From the NCBI GenBank assembly GCA_002811675.1, contig PDIM01000030.1, forward strand, positions 191,566 through 255,565: a DNA stretch of 64,000 nucleotides. Reading direction: 5' to 3'. How positions within the stretch are numbered: position 1 is the stretch's first letter; every line of letters starts with the position of its first letter. This stretch comes from Ichthyosporea sp. XGB-2017a. Its lineage: Eukaryota; Opisthokonta; Ichthyosporea. Shown piece after piece: positions 41,601 through 51,861 of this stretch. Below the pieces are notes generated by a model that had not been told where the DNA came from, made no database searches, and was given only the letters and a program-made list of their open reading frames with translations. A program made the position numbers and the translations under genes.

Positions 41601-42502
41601 GTGAAATAGGACAAGCGACAGGACTTTTCATTTTGACCGCTCGTAAGTAATCTATCCAACACAGTATTATCTACCTTATTATGCTTGCTATATTGTTTAA
41701 CAATTTTCATGTGAAACTTGGCAGACACGAAAACTTCTCCTTTTCGATTCATATAGCACATTACACTCGAAGTTTTCAGGTTTTTGAGTTTCTTGAAACG
41801 CACTTTGCTTTCTACTTGAAGAAAATTCTTAAATGTTAACTGTTGCGCGTGTTCGCCAGACACTCTCGAAAGAGTTGATGAAGTGGTCGACAGGCGGCTA
41901 CCGAATCCGGAATTGCTTCTCTCCAAACTGCTTTGACTGGATCGCTCATGACCATCATCATCATCATCATCATCATCTAAGGAACCTTCTATTTCTGTTT
42001 CTGGACTATTATCGACATGAATCGCAAAGTTGACACTTCGCATGACGTCCTTTAGAGACGGACTTTTGTATCTAACAATAGTCGTGTATGGCTGTTCCCG
42101 GGCTTTGAATGCTCCAACAGGTACAACATTCACCATATACATGCCTGATCTGGTGCAAAAATTGAATTCTTCTAAATTAAGAGGGGTTTTCTCCCCGAGC
42201 TTCTCGTCGTATGTTTCCTTACAGAATTTTACAAGCCTGTTGAATTCATCAACCGTGTTAGATACAACAAAGTATAGAGAATCAATGTCCGAATTTACTT
42301 TAAAACGACCTTGCTCTAGAATCACTGAATCTTCCTTCAGCTCAACATAACTCCCCTCTTCCCCCTTTAAATCAACCCCATCTTTATGGAATATCATTTC
42401 GATGGGTTTCGCCCCCTCCCTCAGGACTGTGTAGTCCAGCGCCTGCACCGCATCATTATGCACTTTAAAATCCTTTAGAAAGCGTGAATTAGATTGCCCC
42501 AT
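38660..42502 (-). CDS. Alpha/beta-hydrolase plus AGC protein kinase fusion
   Basis: Single exon, 1280 aa from ATG 42502 (MGQSNSRFL, an N-myristoylation-type start). Residues ~1-350 are unassigned, with an Asp run. Residues ~350-660 are a monoacylglycerol-lipase-like alpha/beta hydrolase: VIYFPPIGGDGKYRR, FIVDIRGHGYSGGKRGHV, and nucleophile elbow FLAGDSISAGLLLHYL. Residues ~665-920 look like a second, degenerate hydrolase fold. Residues ~945-1230 are an AGC kinase: VGIGAVGKV, FAVKCMKKKELV, VHRDIKTTNVL, CGTLQYMAPEIILRKPW, and a tail with PPFIPKY. The metal-binding DFG is DLD (KLIDLDTSK), a striking change, while Lys, HRD and APE stay. Activity of the kinase is therefore uncertain. The frame is continuous with no stop or weak joint. 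Confidence 0.88.
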   Translation of the reverse strand: MGQSNSRFLKDFKVHNDAVQALDYTVLREGAKPIEMIFHKDGVDLKGEEGSYVELKEDSVILEQGRFKVNSDIDSLYFVVSNTVDEFNRLVKFCKETYDEKLGEKTPLNLEEFNFCTRSGMYMVNVVPVGAFKAREQPYTTIVRYKSPSLKDVMRSVNFAIHVDNSPETEIEGSLDDDDDDDDGHERSSQSSLERSNSGFGSRLSTTSSTLSRVSGEHAQQLTFKNFLQVESKVRFKKLKNLKTSSVMCYMNRKGEVFVSAKFHMKIVKQYSKHNKVDNTVLDRLLTSGQNEKSCRLSYFTSSLGNKRSDRSRTCKKVCSRESSRSIPSLNYDSLEAMHFGLDEVEPDFIILGDNTVLAYRKYQPKGTPLANVIYFPPIGGDGKYRRIIGVELLKKRIGTFIVDIRGHGYSGGKRGHVNAPETIWEDVRSIIRIVKWNNPNIPIFLAGDSISAGLLLHYLTLYKYPDPFVSGICMLSPLVEFMVYEKAEEEILRAMNIKADLKRLTLASLTKGKLFGGKDIVKFKAFDKDGFDDTVVDGISGFMLMSSNNIDGTVKQQFEKLTVPIGAWVGELNEVLLPEKILLINDLTKNVSNNLKECKTIPDRANYSIFENASEHMGSFIERISRLTTLPAYSVSSPNVLMDLSTRWMASDDDSRTDDFFEPRNVKVNYIEGCRGNPLPYQYFQVTNAPVAKIVLLSLGNLYQSMADDFARTTNAIVYVADIGFWNKFKCGEKLDGTDCRNLIADIDRHVKFARYLKPENIPLFLIAHGPLCHVLQSFVATPRRDFVEAFVFLSPLFVDSRNCTTPLLTEACSRSLQGMSSSSETVPSRKEFFLRILHCIRDGWKIDFEDVLRSLKRADGTGRKSSLFFADGDCFLIKAFAMSLKRRLPALGLDPRSQVVVVEDWDWISYILAASEVVQGFMTNFVSAISVPKEIARLSSDDMNVSNFEFLETVGIGAVGKVLISRFRGNDDRESSQYFAVKCMKKKELVSSGKVGAALREKKILSMCHSPFIVSFVGSMNDVSCVFIVMEYLIGGELFTKLRMVNKLDITAVRFYFAEILLAVEYLHKLNIVHRDIKTTNVLISASGHVKLIDLDTSKITKNGRCETFCGTLQYMAPEIILRKPWYDGYCADVYALGIVCYELLFGEVPFRGNDVESLSHRILQGIPNTYERGNEDSLQFVKDLTSVDPAFRVGGKSPGIGEGSKVSNIRSHPWLSTVNFQGMENFQVCPPFIPKYVTGKDSSNFVAYKDAADSFAMTLSASLGDSGKENIKELDEF

Positions 42503-42992
42503 TGATACGACTTTGTTCGACTTTTCTTTTTCTATATTCGTTGACAGAGTCTTCAGAGGGAGAGTGAAGCTTCTCAAGGAAGAGGCTTGGATTCATCAAC
42601 CACCATAATGAGAATCTGTGGTACTCGTACCAACTACCATGGCAGGGTCCACAGCTATGTAGCAGGAGCATAGTCCCAACAGCCAACAGGGCAGGTATAA
42701 TAGAAGGGTTAGGGGAAAGAGGAGGACTATTAGGTGTGCAGTTACAATGGACTAGAGTACTTTGCAGCTGTGGCCTGTGTGTCTTAATTGCTGTGCAGGA
42801 GGACGTGTAGTGGAGTGTTGGATTGGTGTTGCTGACTACACTGTTCCTGTTGGACTGAGGACGAGGATATGCTATTTGCGGGATTCCCTCTGGCCTTGGT
42901 CGAGTATGGGATTGGGTCAGGTTGCTAGCAGTTTTGTGTGGATTGTGAAAGAGTAAAGCGTTGTTGCTGTGGGAGAGGGGGATCAGGGGGAG
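42503..42992. promoter_or_regulatory. Divergent promoter between hydrolase-kinase and F-box genes
   Basis: Contains GGTATAATAGAAGGGTTAGG (42694-42713) followed by GGGAAAGAGGAGGACTATTA (to 42732), the same G-rich/initiator-like pair as elsewhere. Confidence 0.5.
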
Positions 42993-45900
42993 ATGGAAGA
43001 GTTCAGGGGTAAGAAGGTGGATAGTCAATGTCGCGTTGCATTTAAGGTGAGAGATTCGTCGCGTGTGTAGTTGCGTTCGATGTAACTTTATGTCTAACAA
43101 AGCTATGAATATTTTTTTGGTACGAAAGTAGGGCCTTTTAGGAAGCTGCTGCGAGGAAAGCGCTCTTGGTGTGTTCGGACATCATAAGAATTTGCTTCGT
43201 AGGGAAGAAGAAGGGTATTGTTATATTGACACGGTGGCATGTAAGAATTTTAGAGAAGTATTTAATAGGGTTGTTAGCCGGGAAGTGCACTATGGGATGG
43301 TTAAGATTGAAGATTGGAGTAAAGGGACTGTAACAGCAGCATTGGACGAACTTCTTAAAAAGAATGTAAAGATTGTTGCCGAACTGATATGCAAGCGTGA
43401 TTTACACCTTGTGGAGATTTTAAGCTCAAGCTCGGATAGCTCAAAAGTGTTTTGTATTCTAGTTGATAGATCCGCTTTCGTTGCGTGTAAAAAGTTTCTA
43501 AAGGAAATTCTTGGGAAACATTGTGGCTCTGTAATTGCCCTTGTGGACGATATTGTCTCTTCATGCAGTTACGTTCGTCGGAGCATTCATGGACGAAGAA
43601 ATGAAGAGCGCGAGATTGGCAGCAGTGCAATTTTCTCAGAAGATTCTGAGAGTGTCTTTTTGGAACTGGATCCTACTTCTGACAGGCTCAAATGTCAAAA
43701 CTTTTCATCCATGCAAGAACGTAACTTTGATATTCTTGCAGTTGCAAACAAAAGATGCGCTTCTTTGTTTTGTTTGGATGTGGGGGAGGCATGTAATGAA
43801 GATGGTCTTTCAATGATATCAAAGTATGTTGTGATTCGAAATTACTCAGAAGAGCATGCGGATAGCGAATTAGAAAAGGCTCTGGATAAGCAGTCGAAAG
43901 GAGTCTATAAGACCTCGATATCTTTTTCAATCCCCAATGAACCCTTAGCATTGTACAAAGCGTTGTTTCCTTTTGCATCGCGTGGTGTCAAGTGAGTATC
44001 TCGGATATTTGTACATTTGTACGGATACAAAGGAAATGGACCCTACACTCGATAAAATGTACTTACAATTGCTTTGACTTGTCTTTATGATAGTATATGT
44101 AAATTGGAATCCAGACCGGGTAGTCTAAAAACAGAGTCGGTTTCAAACGGAAAGGTGTGCAGTGCAGGCTCTCTTTACTACAGACCACCTTCGAAGAATA
44201 GACTTGATCAATATAAGGCCGAGCATACGTTTGACTACATTACCTTGATAGAAACTGACGGCGACATGAGTAATAGCGATGTAAAATCTGCTGTTCGAGA
44301 GCTGGAGGAATTCACGTATGGTGCGCGCATCTTGGGCTCATATCCATGTATTGTTTACACGAGAGTTCCTAACGGCCTGAAAGTAAGTTAATATGTACAT
44401 ATGGATTTGTGAATTGTATGTAATCTATACAGGAGTTTGCTCATGACCGATCATTTTCTTGCTACATAGTTTGCTCAAATCAAATATTTTCCAATATCAT
44501 TCGAGCCAAATGCGGAAAAGACCGGGCAAGTTGATTTTATTTCACAACTACCTCATGAAATCGCTACAAAGGTGAGTTATCTTGAAGTGTGTTACTTTTA
44601 CAAGGATGGCGTACTAATCGCTTATATATGGCAATAGATATTGGCTTTGGCTGCCCCCAATTCCAAGTTCCTGGTGTCATTTCAATTGGTGTCAAAGTCG
44701 TGGCATAATACATGCGGTGATAGCCGTACGTGGAAGTATTTTTGTGAGAAAGAGGGAAGAGGAGCATCTTCTTGGTGCTCAAGCAAATCTAAATATTTTA
44801 GAGTGCGCACAAATTTCCCTAAACAAGTCAAACAGATGGGTGGACTTGCTGGGTGCAGGTTTAAGGAGCTTCCACACTCTTTCGGGACAGGGCTGGAGCA
44901 AGGTAAGGCACCGATTTGTGGTTAAAATTACGATATTTTATAGTTTATACTGCGCAGAGGCTTATGTTGCTGATGATATTTTGTTGCTTTTATTGTTGCA
45001 ATTCAAGAATGGAAGCTATGCTATTCGCATTGGGTGGGAATTATGAAGCAATGGCGTGAGGGACCTAGGCAATGTACCTCTACAGGATTCACAAAAAAGC
45101 ACATTTCGGCCAGGGTTGTTCCTCTATTGAATAGTGCTTGTTTATTGGTTATTAGTCCGGATGTAAATATGGAAACTGGTCTGATTGATGTAAGTGGTTG
45201 AGTGGATTACATACGTCGCTTTTGGTTGGAACGTAATTCTAATTAACTTCTATTAAACGGCTCAGATATATGAAGTGCGAAGCAATATGCTTGAGTTCGT
45301 GGGCACTACTCTCTGTAGGCATGATATTCAAAGATCCATTCATGTAGGAAATGGCGCGGGCAACGGAAACTTGGGCGAGATATTTATATCATACGCAGAA
45401 GAACACAATAAGGTTGTTGTATATGCTTGTGGGGGAATATACATTTTTCGCTGTCTGGATGATATAAGTTTGAAACTCCGGCGTCCGCAACTTATTGGTC
45501 ATTGGGCTATATCGGGAATGCAATTTCCTCCATGTACTATGCTTTGCAGAGACAACCTTTTGACTTTAGTGGGTTATTCTGAAAACAATGATGAGCAAGC
45601 AAGTATAGCTATAATTATCTTTAGCATGTGCAATGATAAGGGGGGTAATGTAGAAGGAAAAATTATTGCTCGAGAGCAAGTACCTATACGTTCCTCAGAA
45701 CTCGGGTTGGATGATGAATTTGTCGATGCTCAGCTCTCTCCAAATAGACTAGTTTTAGCAACACGCCAAAACATTTATTCTTGGAAAATCGAAAGCCCCC
45801 AAAACTGTAGCGGAGAATACAGTATGGAAGTGGAATGGGTAAGTGTTTGTGAAGTAAGTAGTATAATGTGTTGCAAGTGTACTAAATGCAACGCTCTTCT

Positions 45901-46471
45901 TTTAGTTTCCACCTCTATGTGATATTCATTGTGCCAGTATTAGCAGAATCTGTGTTTTGGAAGACTGCTTGTGCTTTACAACGTAAGTATATGAGCATCT
46001 TTTAAGAAAGTATCAGTTTGCTTATTACAACACAGAAAAAGTACAGAGCAACTAAAGTGGGATTGACTTGATATACGTATAGGCTTGATGGATTTATCAA
46101 TATTTACAATTGTTTGAGACGTGAAAATCAGACTCTGTGGAACTTTGCGAATCGTTTTGCATATTATCGCTGGGGTAAGTATATACACATTGTTTCGGCG
46201 CAGATATTTTTTCTTTGTCGCTTATGCATACCATTTTTACTATACAGGGCCAGCTCCATTTGCTATCAGTGGCTCAGTGTTCATTACAGGGACTGCTGAT
46301 TTACTAAATGCAGTTGATTGGGAGACAAAGGAAAGCTTGTGGACGGTGGACCATAGGCAGGAATTGGGTAAACGAGGTATGAGCCCTGGGGCTCTTTGTG
46401 ACATTGCTTTGTTTGACTCAAAGCTCTTGGTCTTCTACGAAAGTGGCACTTTGCTATATTCTTTTGACTGA
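42993..46471 (+). CDS. F-box protein with C-terminal beta-propeller-like region
   Basis: Ten exons: 42993-43008, 43142-43991, 44094-44382, 44470-44571, 44638-44902, 45008-45189, 45266-45838, 45906-45982, 46083-46174, 46248-46471. All joins are GT-AG and the total closes at 889 aa. The 16-bp first exon (MEEFRG) is inferred because the next exon's frame is closed upstream; it is the weakest part. An F-box spans exons 4-5: SQLPHEIATKILALAAPNSK with VSKSWHNTCGDSRTWKYFCE. F-box proteins recruit substrates to SCF ubiquitin ligases. The C-terminal ~400 aa have repeated strand-rich segments (GEIFISYAEEHNKVVVYACG, ISGSVFITGTADLLNAVDWE) like a propeller. The N-terminal 400 aa are not recognised. Confidence 0.8.
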
Positions 46472-46495
46472 ATAAACACCAAGATTGTTACCCAT

Positions 46496-46942
46496 TTAAA
46501 CCATGTGCTCTGTTTTGTCAGGTTTGGTTTGCCAATATTTTCTAGACAGAGAGAACATCATTAGCTGCTGCTTAAGTCGTGCCATCTTCAAGCCCTCGTC
46601 TGTCTTTAAGTTGGCCGTTTTATGGTCTACATTCTCCAAACGCTTTCTAAAAGGCAAGTATTCAAAGGTTCGCATCAAAAGAATAACTAATCCACACAAA
46701 GCTGCCACACACGCAAACCAGGGCATCAAAGCCATGTTTTCGGCATCCCTCATAACCACGTCATTCCAGGTAGTTGTGGTGGATTGGAGCGGAGTAGAGT
46801 AGCAGATTTTTCCGTTAGCAGTCAAATAAGCGGTGGCCGCACAGTGAACAGTCACTGGCACAGCAGACGCGTCGCATTCCTCACATGCGGACTGCGGAGG
46901 GGAGCTCCAGTCATGTAAACTATGTAGCTGAAAAGGGCCCAT
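46496..46942 (-). CDS. Single-TM Cys-containing protein, not recognised
   Basis: 148 aa from ATG 46942; the frame is open to 46966 without an earlier ATG, so a leader exon is possible. An N-terminal half with paired Cys (CEECDASAVPVTVHC, KICYS) could be lumenal/extracellular; one TM span lies at residues ~78-97 (ALMPWFACVAALCGLVILLM); the C-terminal half is basic and probably cytosolic (RLKQQLMMFSLSRKYWQTKP). There is no signal peptide in the visible sequence. I do not recognise the family. Its stop codon is 24 bp from that of the convergent F-box gene, whose AATAAA (46473-46478) lies between them. Confidence 0.55.
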   Translation of the reverse strand: MGPFQLHSLHDWSSPPQSACEECDASAVPVTVHCAATAYLTANGKICYSTPLQSTTTTWNDVVMRDAENMALMPWFACVAALCGLVILLMRTFEYLPFRKRLENVDHKTANLKTDEGLKMARLKQQLMMFSLSRKYWQTKPDKTEHMV

Positions 46943-47282
46943 GCTACAGATCAGCTGCTGCTGCACATGGCCACAGCCTCATTTATTAGGTTACTGTATG
47001 AAATAATAATAATAAAAGAAGCAGGGTTAGGGGAGGAGATAGGAGGGGAGGAGATGCAGCTTATTTATGGGAGGGGGAGGAAGAAGAGTTATTATTATTA
47101 TTGACATGTGCATGTGTTGTTGACGTGAGTGGGGGATTTAGACTTAGACTGTGATTTGATTCAGACTGGGAGAGTGGTTTGGATCCAAATTATAGGGGGT
47201 TGTGGTATAGATAGAGAGTTTTTGGTTGCTGTTTGCTGGTAAGTTTTGTTCTTACATTTTGGGGCGGTGGGTTAGTAGGGAG
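46943..47282. promoter_or_regulatory. Divergent promoter upstream of DCAF1
   Basis: Contains GCAGGGTTAGGGGAGGAGAT at 47021-47040, a second GGAGGGGAGGAG just after, and TTATTATTATTATTG near 47090. Confidence 0.5.
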
Positions 47283-50200
47283 ATGGAACATCCGGGGGAC
47301 GAAGAGGGTGAAGGTGAAGCAAATCGGAATAATCGCGTGGGATTAACACGGGGCCGGTCTAGGGAGGGCGAAGGAGAATACGTGTATCAGCAAGAATCAG
47401 AGGACAATGCGGGATTTTTGTCTGGGGAAGAAGATCTTGGGAGTGAAGCTGATGAGGATTCATTGACGTATGAAATTAAAACGTACATACAGCAGCTCAG
47501 TTATGATGAACAGATCCAGGACTCGGATTTTGATGCAGATGCCACTATTCAAGCACTAGGGGAGAAACTGAAGGATGTGTACTTTGATTTCTTGAGCATG
47601 TCTCCGGATCCTTTTGATGAAGTTGATTCGATGTATGGTCAAGGCTCAGTTATAGAGCAGCTTATTGTTCAGGCAGACGCCAATTTTCATACAGGATTAA
47701 CGGGGAGGTATTTATTTTCTGAAAATTTGGATACACGTATTGCGGCTTTAAGAATCCTTTGCGCTGTTCGACTCAAACACTTTCCACCTCAGTTGGAGCC
47801 CGAGGAGGTGCTTACGTACGTGTTCGAACTTATTAGCAGCGAATACAAGGATACTCGGGTGTGGGCAACGGGGGTTTTAGCAAGAATAATGAAAACTAGG
47901 TACAATGCGGATGAGGTTGCTATGCATCCTGTTCTAAAGTTGCTTCTTGCAAGAATCGTTAGCTTTATTCGAGTCAACTTCGGATTGGAATTTGAAAGTC
48001 CGGGCTTTTCTTTTGATGATAGCGAACGAGAAGGAGCTACATTGTCTGGCGCTTCTGTTGACAATGTGAGTGTCAGAGAAAATTTTTACTGTTTGGAATG
48101 TATAATCATTCTGGGAGAATACCAGGCTATTGTTCAGCCGGTACTGGAATTTGGAGGTATACAACTTGCATTGCTTGCGCTCAAGAAGGCAAAAGAATTC
48201 GATAAGAAATCACGAAGAGGAAGTGCATGGGCCAACAGTAGTGAGCTATTAGAGATGAAGATAACCATTGTGGCAATTTTAAAGTTTGTGGCCGCGCTAT
48301 CAACGCATAAAAAGTTTGCCACTGAATTTGTGGATAGCAAAGGGACCCTGTTACTGCTAAATATTGTTGAAGTAGAAGACCTTCAAGGGGGTGTGGGGTA
48401 CTGCTTCGCTGCTTTCGCGTCAATTGTGTCAGTTATGGAGAAAATATGCTTAATGCCTGCCCACGTAATGACAGATATAATGAAAGCTGCAGTGAAAATG
48501 ATATCAGCTGGCCAAGAAAGTGCAAAAAGGCAAGGGGCCTTATTCATTGCGCTTTGTATGTCATTTAGAGCTTTGCTTCATATATTTGATTCACTTGATG
48601 GCTTTAGGATATTGATTAATCTCCTGGGTAAGATCCCTTCACCAGTTTTTGATCCTCTTCCAGAAACTTTTGATATTACTGTAAATGCTGCCATGGCTCT
48701 TCAGCGGTATTTTAGAATGCATTTAGATATTCTTGCGAACGAAGTGAGGAGGAGACTTGCTCGCTCTTCCAAATCTGTGGGCCAAAACATTTTGAGGACA
48801 AATATTCCTGCTTACAAATGCACTAATCTTGATAGGGTAAAGACGACTGAGAATATTGAGCTAGTGTATGAAAACTTGGATTCTATGTATGAAGTTATCT
48901 CGATTATGTCGGACACACCATTTACAACTATTTTAAAGGGGGAGGCACCGGGATGGGCACCAATTATCGCATATCAAAAGTACAATACTTCAAAGCTTCT
49001 CTTTGAGCTGTTGCATTTGTGCAACTCGTATTGGAGAACTGATGAGCTTGCCCTTTATATCTTGAACGTGCTGGAGATTATCACAATATCACCTGCTACA
49101 CACAAAGAAATAGCTGAAGGATCGGTTCGAAAGTACTGGGATGATTTTGAAGAAAATTTTGCACTCAGAGAAGATGAAGAAATGGAGCGGTCGCTTGTTA
49201 TTTTATTGAATTTTTGTGAAGCAAAACCGCCCTTTACAGATGTCATGCTTCAGCGTTCTGCACTGAACGTGGTTGTTAACTTTGCATGCCGCAAGGAGGG
49301 GCGAGGATTTTCCGATATTCATTGGATGTCAAATCACGTTAGTGACTCATCGTTAAAGCAAATATGGGAAGCATTAAGAAGCAGCAATGGGATTAAGTTG
49401 CTGTTGGGGCTGCTTAGCTGTAAAACGCCTGTTCACCATGCTGATTGGATACGGTGCCTTGCAGCAAGAGCCTTATCTGGTATGGCACGTTCCCGTAACA
49501 TCGCTCAAATTCTTGGGAAATTGCAACTAAGTGGGCAGTTGTGGGAGCTGATGCGTGAGCCTGTTTTAAATGAGTCTGTTGCACAGCACCGCCTGTTTTG
49601 TAAGGCAGCAACAGAATTAATTGCTAAGATAACTGGAAAGGAAGCGAAAAATATTGTAAATGATACCACAGATATGTCGCGTATGGAAAAGGCATCGGTA
49701 GTCGCCGAAACTTGTGTTAAGTATTCCGACAAAGAACTTTTAAAGCTCATTTATAAGCATTTAGAATCGGCAGGGTTGAAGAACGCTGCTGAAGCTTTAA
49801 ATAACGAGGCACATTTGTATGACAAATGCCCAGAAGAGGCATCCACACCTTTTCTTGATAAAGGAAAGAAATCAAACATCAAAGAATATTCTGAACTTGG
49901 GAATGCGCCCTTGACAAGTGGGGGAGAGCTAGTCACTCCTATGCAGGCTCGAAATCTGTCGTCTCAGTTTAAGAAGAGTAGCTCTAGACTGAAAGTGAAT
50001 ATATCTGAGTCTCGCTTGGGGAGAGTAAGAACTCCCAATGAAACTCCAAATGGGTTATCAGGCCCGAACACCCCGTTAGTGAGTCCGGCCATATCGGCAG
50101 TAAGCACCCCACAAAGACTTCAGATACAAGAGACAACACCATCGTCGATAAGACACAAGTGTCTCGCGGGTAGCAATATGAACACTCCTCACAAGGAAGA

Positions 50201-51596
50201 AGACAAAATCGAAACCGTGTCGCTGTCGGGTATTGTTACTCACTTTTTGCGTGATCAGCACGCTGATTGCACACACCCCGTTTCTACACTTCCTCCATTT
50301 TCTCTTGATGGAAAGCACAAGTGCCCGGAGCCGAAGTATTTTCAGAAAGCCCCAACAAACATGGCCTCTCGCGTTATGCGCCATCAGATAACTCCTCGTT
50401 TCGGTGGGATGTCAGGGAGAAAGCTTACACGCAAGCTCGTATATTCTCGATTCCGACCCCTGCGATCATTTCGCGATGATATGAGTGTTATGACCTGTTC
50501 GGCGTTTGTGGAAGACAGCTTACTTGTAGGTACACATTTTGGGGATATTCAAGCGTACGACACAGAAACGGGAAGTCAGATATTTTCATCAAGGATTGTA
50601 GATTCGACGCTTTGGTCAATTAAGCCATCCCAAGATAGTACGAAAGTGTTGACGTCGTCATTCTATGACCAGTCTTCGCTTTGGAACCTTAATGATTTGT
50701 CGTCGCCTCTGTTCTCATTTCCGGATACAATGGCACTTTTCAGTAATATGGGAAATGACAGAATTTTGGGGACTAACGGAAGTGAAGCACACATTTATTC
50801 CACGGAAACAGGGCAAAAACTTCAAACTCTGAAGGAGAATTCAAGAACATCCCACCAAGGCGACCGTCATAGCTGTGCTTCATTCAATCCCTCAGATGAC
50901 ATTGTACTTTGTGATTCTGTTCTGTACGATCCTTTGACTGGTAAAAAAATTCACAAATTCGATAAATTCACAAATTATGGGGATGGGGTCTTCCATCCAA
51001 GTGGACTAGAGATAGTCATTAATTCCGAAATCTGGGACATGAGAACGTTCAAGTTACTCAAATATGTGCCTTCTTTGGACCAATCTCAGGTTGTTTTTAA
51101 CAAAGGTGGTGATGTTATGTATGGGGTAGTGCGTCAATTTGAGGACGAACGGCAAAAACGGCCAAGCAACCCGTACGGGTCCTCCTTTCGAACTTACGAT
51201 GCTACAGACTACGGTTTAATATCCGTTGTAGATCTGGAGAAATCAATAGTACATCTTTCCTGTGATAACACAGATAACTACATTGCCGTTGTGGAAAACA
51301 ATTTGAACAACACGGTTGTAGCTTCAGATAGCTGCTGTCGCTTGTATGAAGTAGGAAGACGACGACCACATGACGATGATAGTGACATGGATGATGGAGA
51401 ATCGGATGATGAAGATGGAGATGAGATGGAGGGTATGCTTATCCAAGATAACGCAAATGCAGATGATGATGACGACCTGCTTGCTGCCCTGGACGAATTT
51501 GAACATGATGCAGATATGGATGATGCAATGGAGTACGTCGATGAAGCAAGCGACTGGCCTGTGAGAGATGGCTATAGTGATGATGAAGACTTCTAG
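47283..51596 (+). CDS. DCAF1: DCAF1/VprBP-like substrate receptor of CRL4
   Basis: Single exon, 1437 aa from ATG 47283 (human DCAF1 is 1507 aa). The N-terminal ~800 aa form helical armadillo-like repeats (TGRYLFSENLDTRIAALRIL, DTRVWATGVLARIMKTRYNA). A LisH motif follows (KELLKLIYKHLESAGLKNAA), then KYVFSRFRP-type sequence KLVYSRFRPLRSFRDDMSVM that marks the WD region: LVGTHFGDIQAYDTETGSQI, VLTSSFYDQSSLWNLN, and FHPSGLEIVINSEIWDMRTF. The C-terminus is strongly acidic (DDDSDMDDGESDDEDGDEME), as in DCAF1. It acts as receptor for CUL4-DDB1 ubiquitin ligase in the nucleus. No intron in 4.3 kb is notable next to the ten-exon F-box gene. Confidence 0.95.
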   Translation: MEHPGDEEGEGEANRNNRVGLTRGRSREGEGEYVYQQESEDNAGFLSGEEDLGSEADEDSLTYEIKTYIQQLSYDEQIQDSDFDADATIQALGEKLKDVYFDFLSMSPDPFDEVDSMYGQGSVIEQLIVQADANFHTGLTGRYLFSENLDTRIAALRILCAVRLKHFPPQLEPEEVLTYVFELISSEYKDTRVWATGVLARIMKTRYNADEVAMHPVLKLLLARIVSFIRVNFGLEFESPGFSFDDSEREGATLSGASVDNVSVRENFYCLECIIILGEYQAIVQPVLEFGGIQLALLALKKAKEFDKKSRRGSAWANSSELLEMKITIVAILKFVAALSTHKKFATEFVDSKGTLLLLNIVEVEDLQGGVGYCFAAFASIVSVMEKICLMPAHVMTDIMKAAVKMISAGQESAKRQGALFIALCMSFRALLHIFDSLDGFRILINLLGKIPSPVFDPLPETFDITVNAAMALQRYFRMHLDILANEVRRRLARSSKSVGQNILRTNIPAYKCTNLDRVKTTENIELVYENLDSMYEVISIMSDTPFTTILKGEAPGWAPIIAYQKYNTSKLLFELLHLCNSYWRTDELALYILNVLEIITISPATHKEIAEGSVRKYWDDFEENFALREDEEMERSLVILLNFCEAKPPFTDVMLQRSALNVVVNFACRKEGRGFSDIHWMSNHVSDSSLKQIWEALRSSNGIKLLLGLLSCKTPVHHADWIRCLAARALSGMARSRNIAQILGKLQLSGQLWELMREPVLNESVAQHRLFCKAATELIAKITGKEAKNIVNDTTDMSRMEKASVVAETCVKYSDKELLKLIYKHLESAGLKNAAEALNNEAHLYDKCPEEASTPFLDKGKKSNIKEYSELGNAPLTSGGELVTPMQARNLSSQFKKSSSRLKVNISESRLGRVRTPNETPNGLSGPNTPLVSPAISAVSTPQRLQIQETTPSSIRHKCLAGSNMNTPHKEEDKIETVSLSGIVTHFLRDQHADCTHPVSTLPPFSLDGKHKCPEPKYFQKAPTNMASRVMRHQITPRFGGMSGRKLTRKLVYSRFRPLRSFRDDMSVMTCSAFVEDSLLVGTHFGDIQAYDTETGSQIFSSRIVDSTLWSIKPSQDSTKVLTSSFYDQSSLWNLNDLSSPLFSFPDTMALFSNMGNDRILGTNGSEAHIYSTETGQKLQTLKENSRTSHQGDRHSCASFNPSDDIVLCDSVLYDPLTGKKIHKFDKFTNYGDGVFHPSGLEIVINSEIWDMRTFKLLKYVPSLDQSQVVFNKGGDVMYGVVRQFEDERQKRPSNPYGSSFRTYDATDYGLISVVDLEKSIVHLSCDNTDNYIAVVENNLNNTVVASDSCCRLYEVGRRRPHDDDSDMDDGESDDEDGDEMEGMLIQDNANADDDDDLLAALDEFEHDADMDDAMEYVDEASDWPVRDGYSDDEDF

Positions 51597-51861
51597 AAGT
51601 GAGGTTTGCTTCATTTCGTGTGACTTTGCATTTATGCGCGATAGCAACAGAATGGAAACAATGACCAAAGAAATGTCTTTCTTTATAGCGATAGAAAAAA
51701 AGAAAAACCAAAGACCTTTTTAAAAGCTAAATTATATCTTTAAGAACTTAAACTTGTAAATAAAACTTTCGCGCTCATTATTCCTCCCGACTTAATGTTG
51801 CATGCCCTGTACCTTGTTTTCTAAAGCGCTCGTGCATGAATACCCTCTTAACATCTACGCA

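Noticed and set aside
41954-41980. ATC microsatellite
   Set aside because: It is simply the Asp-run codons of the hydrolase-kinase gene.
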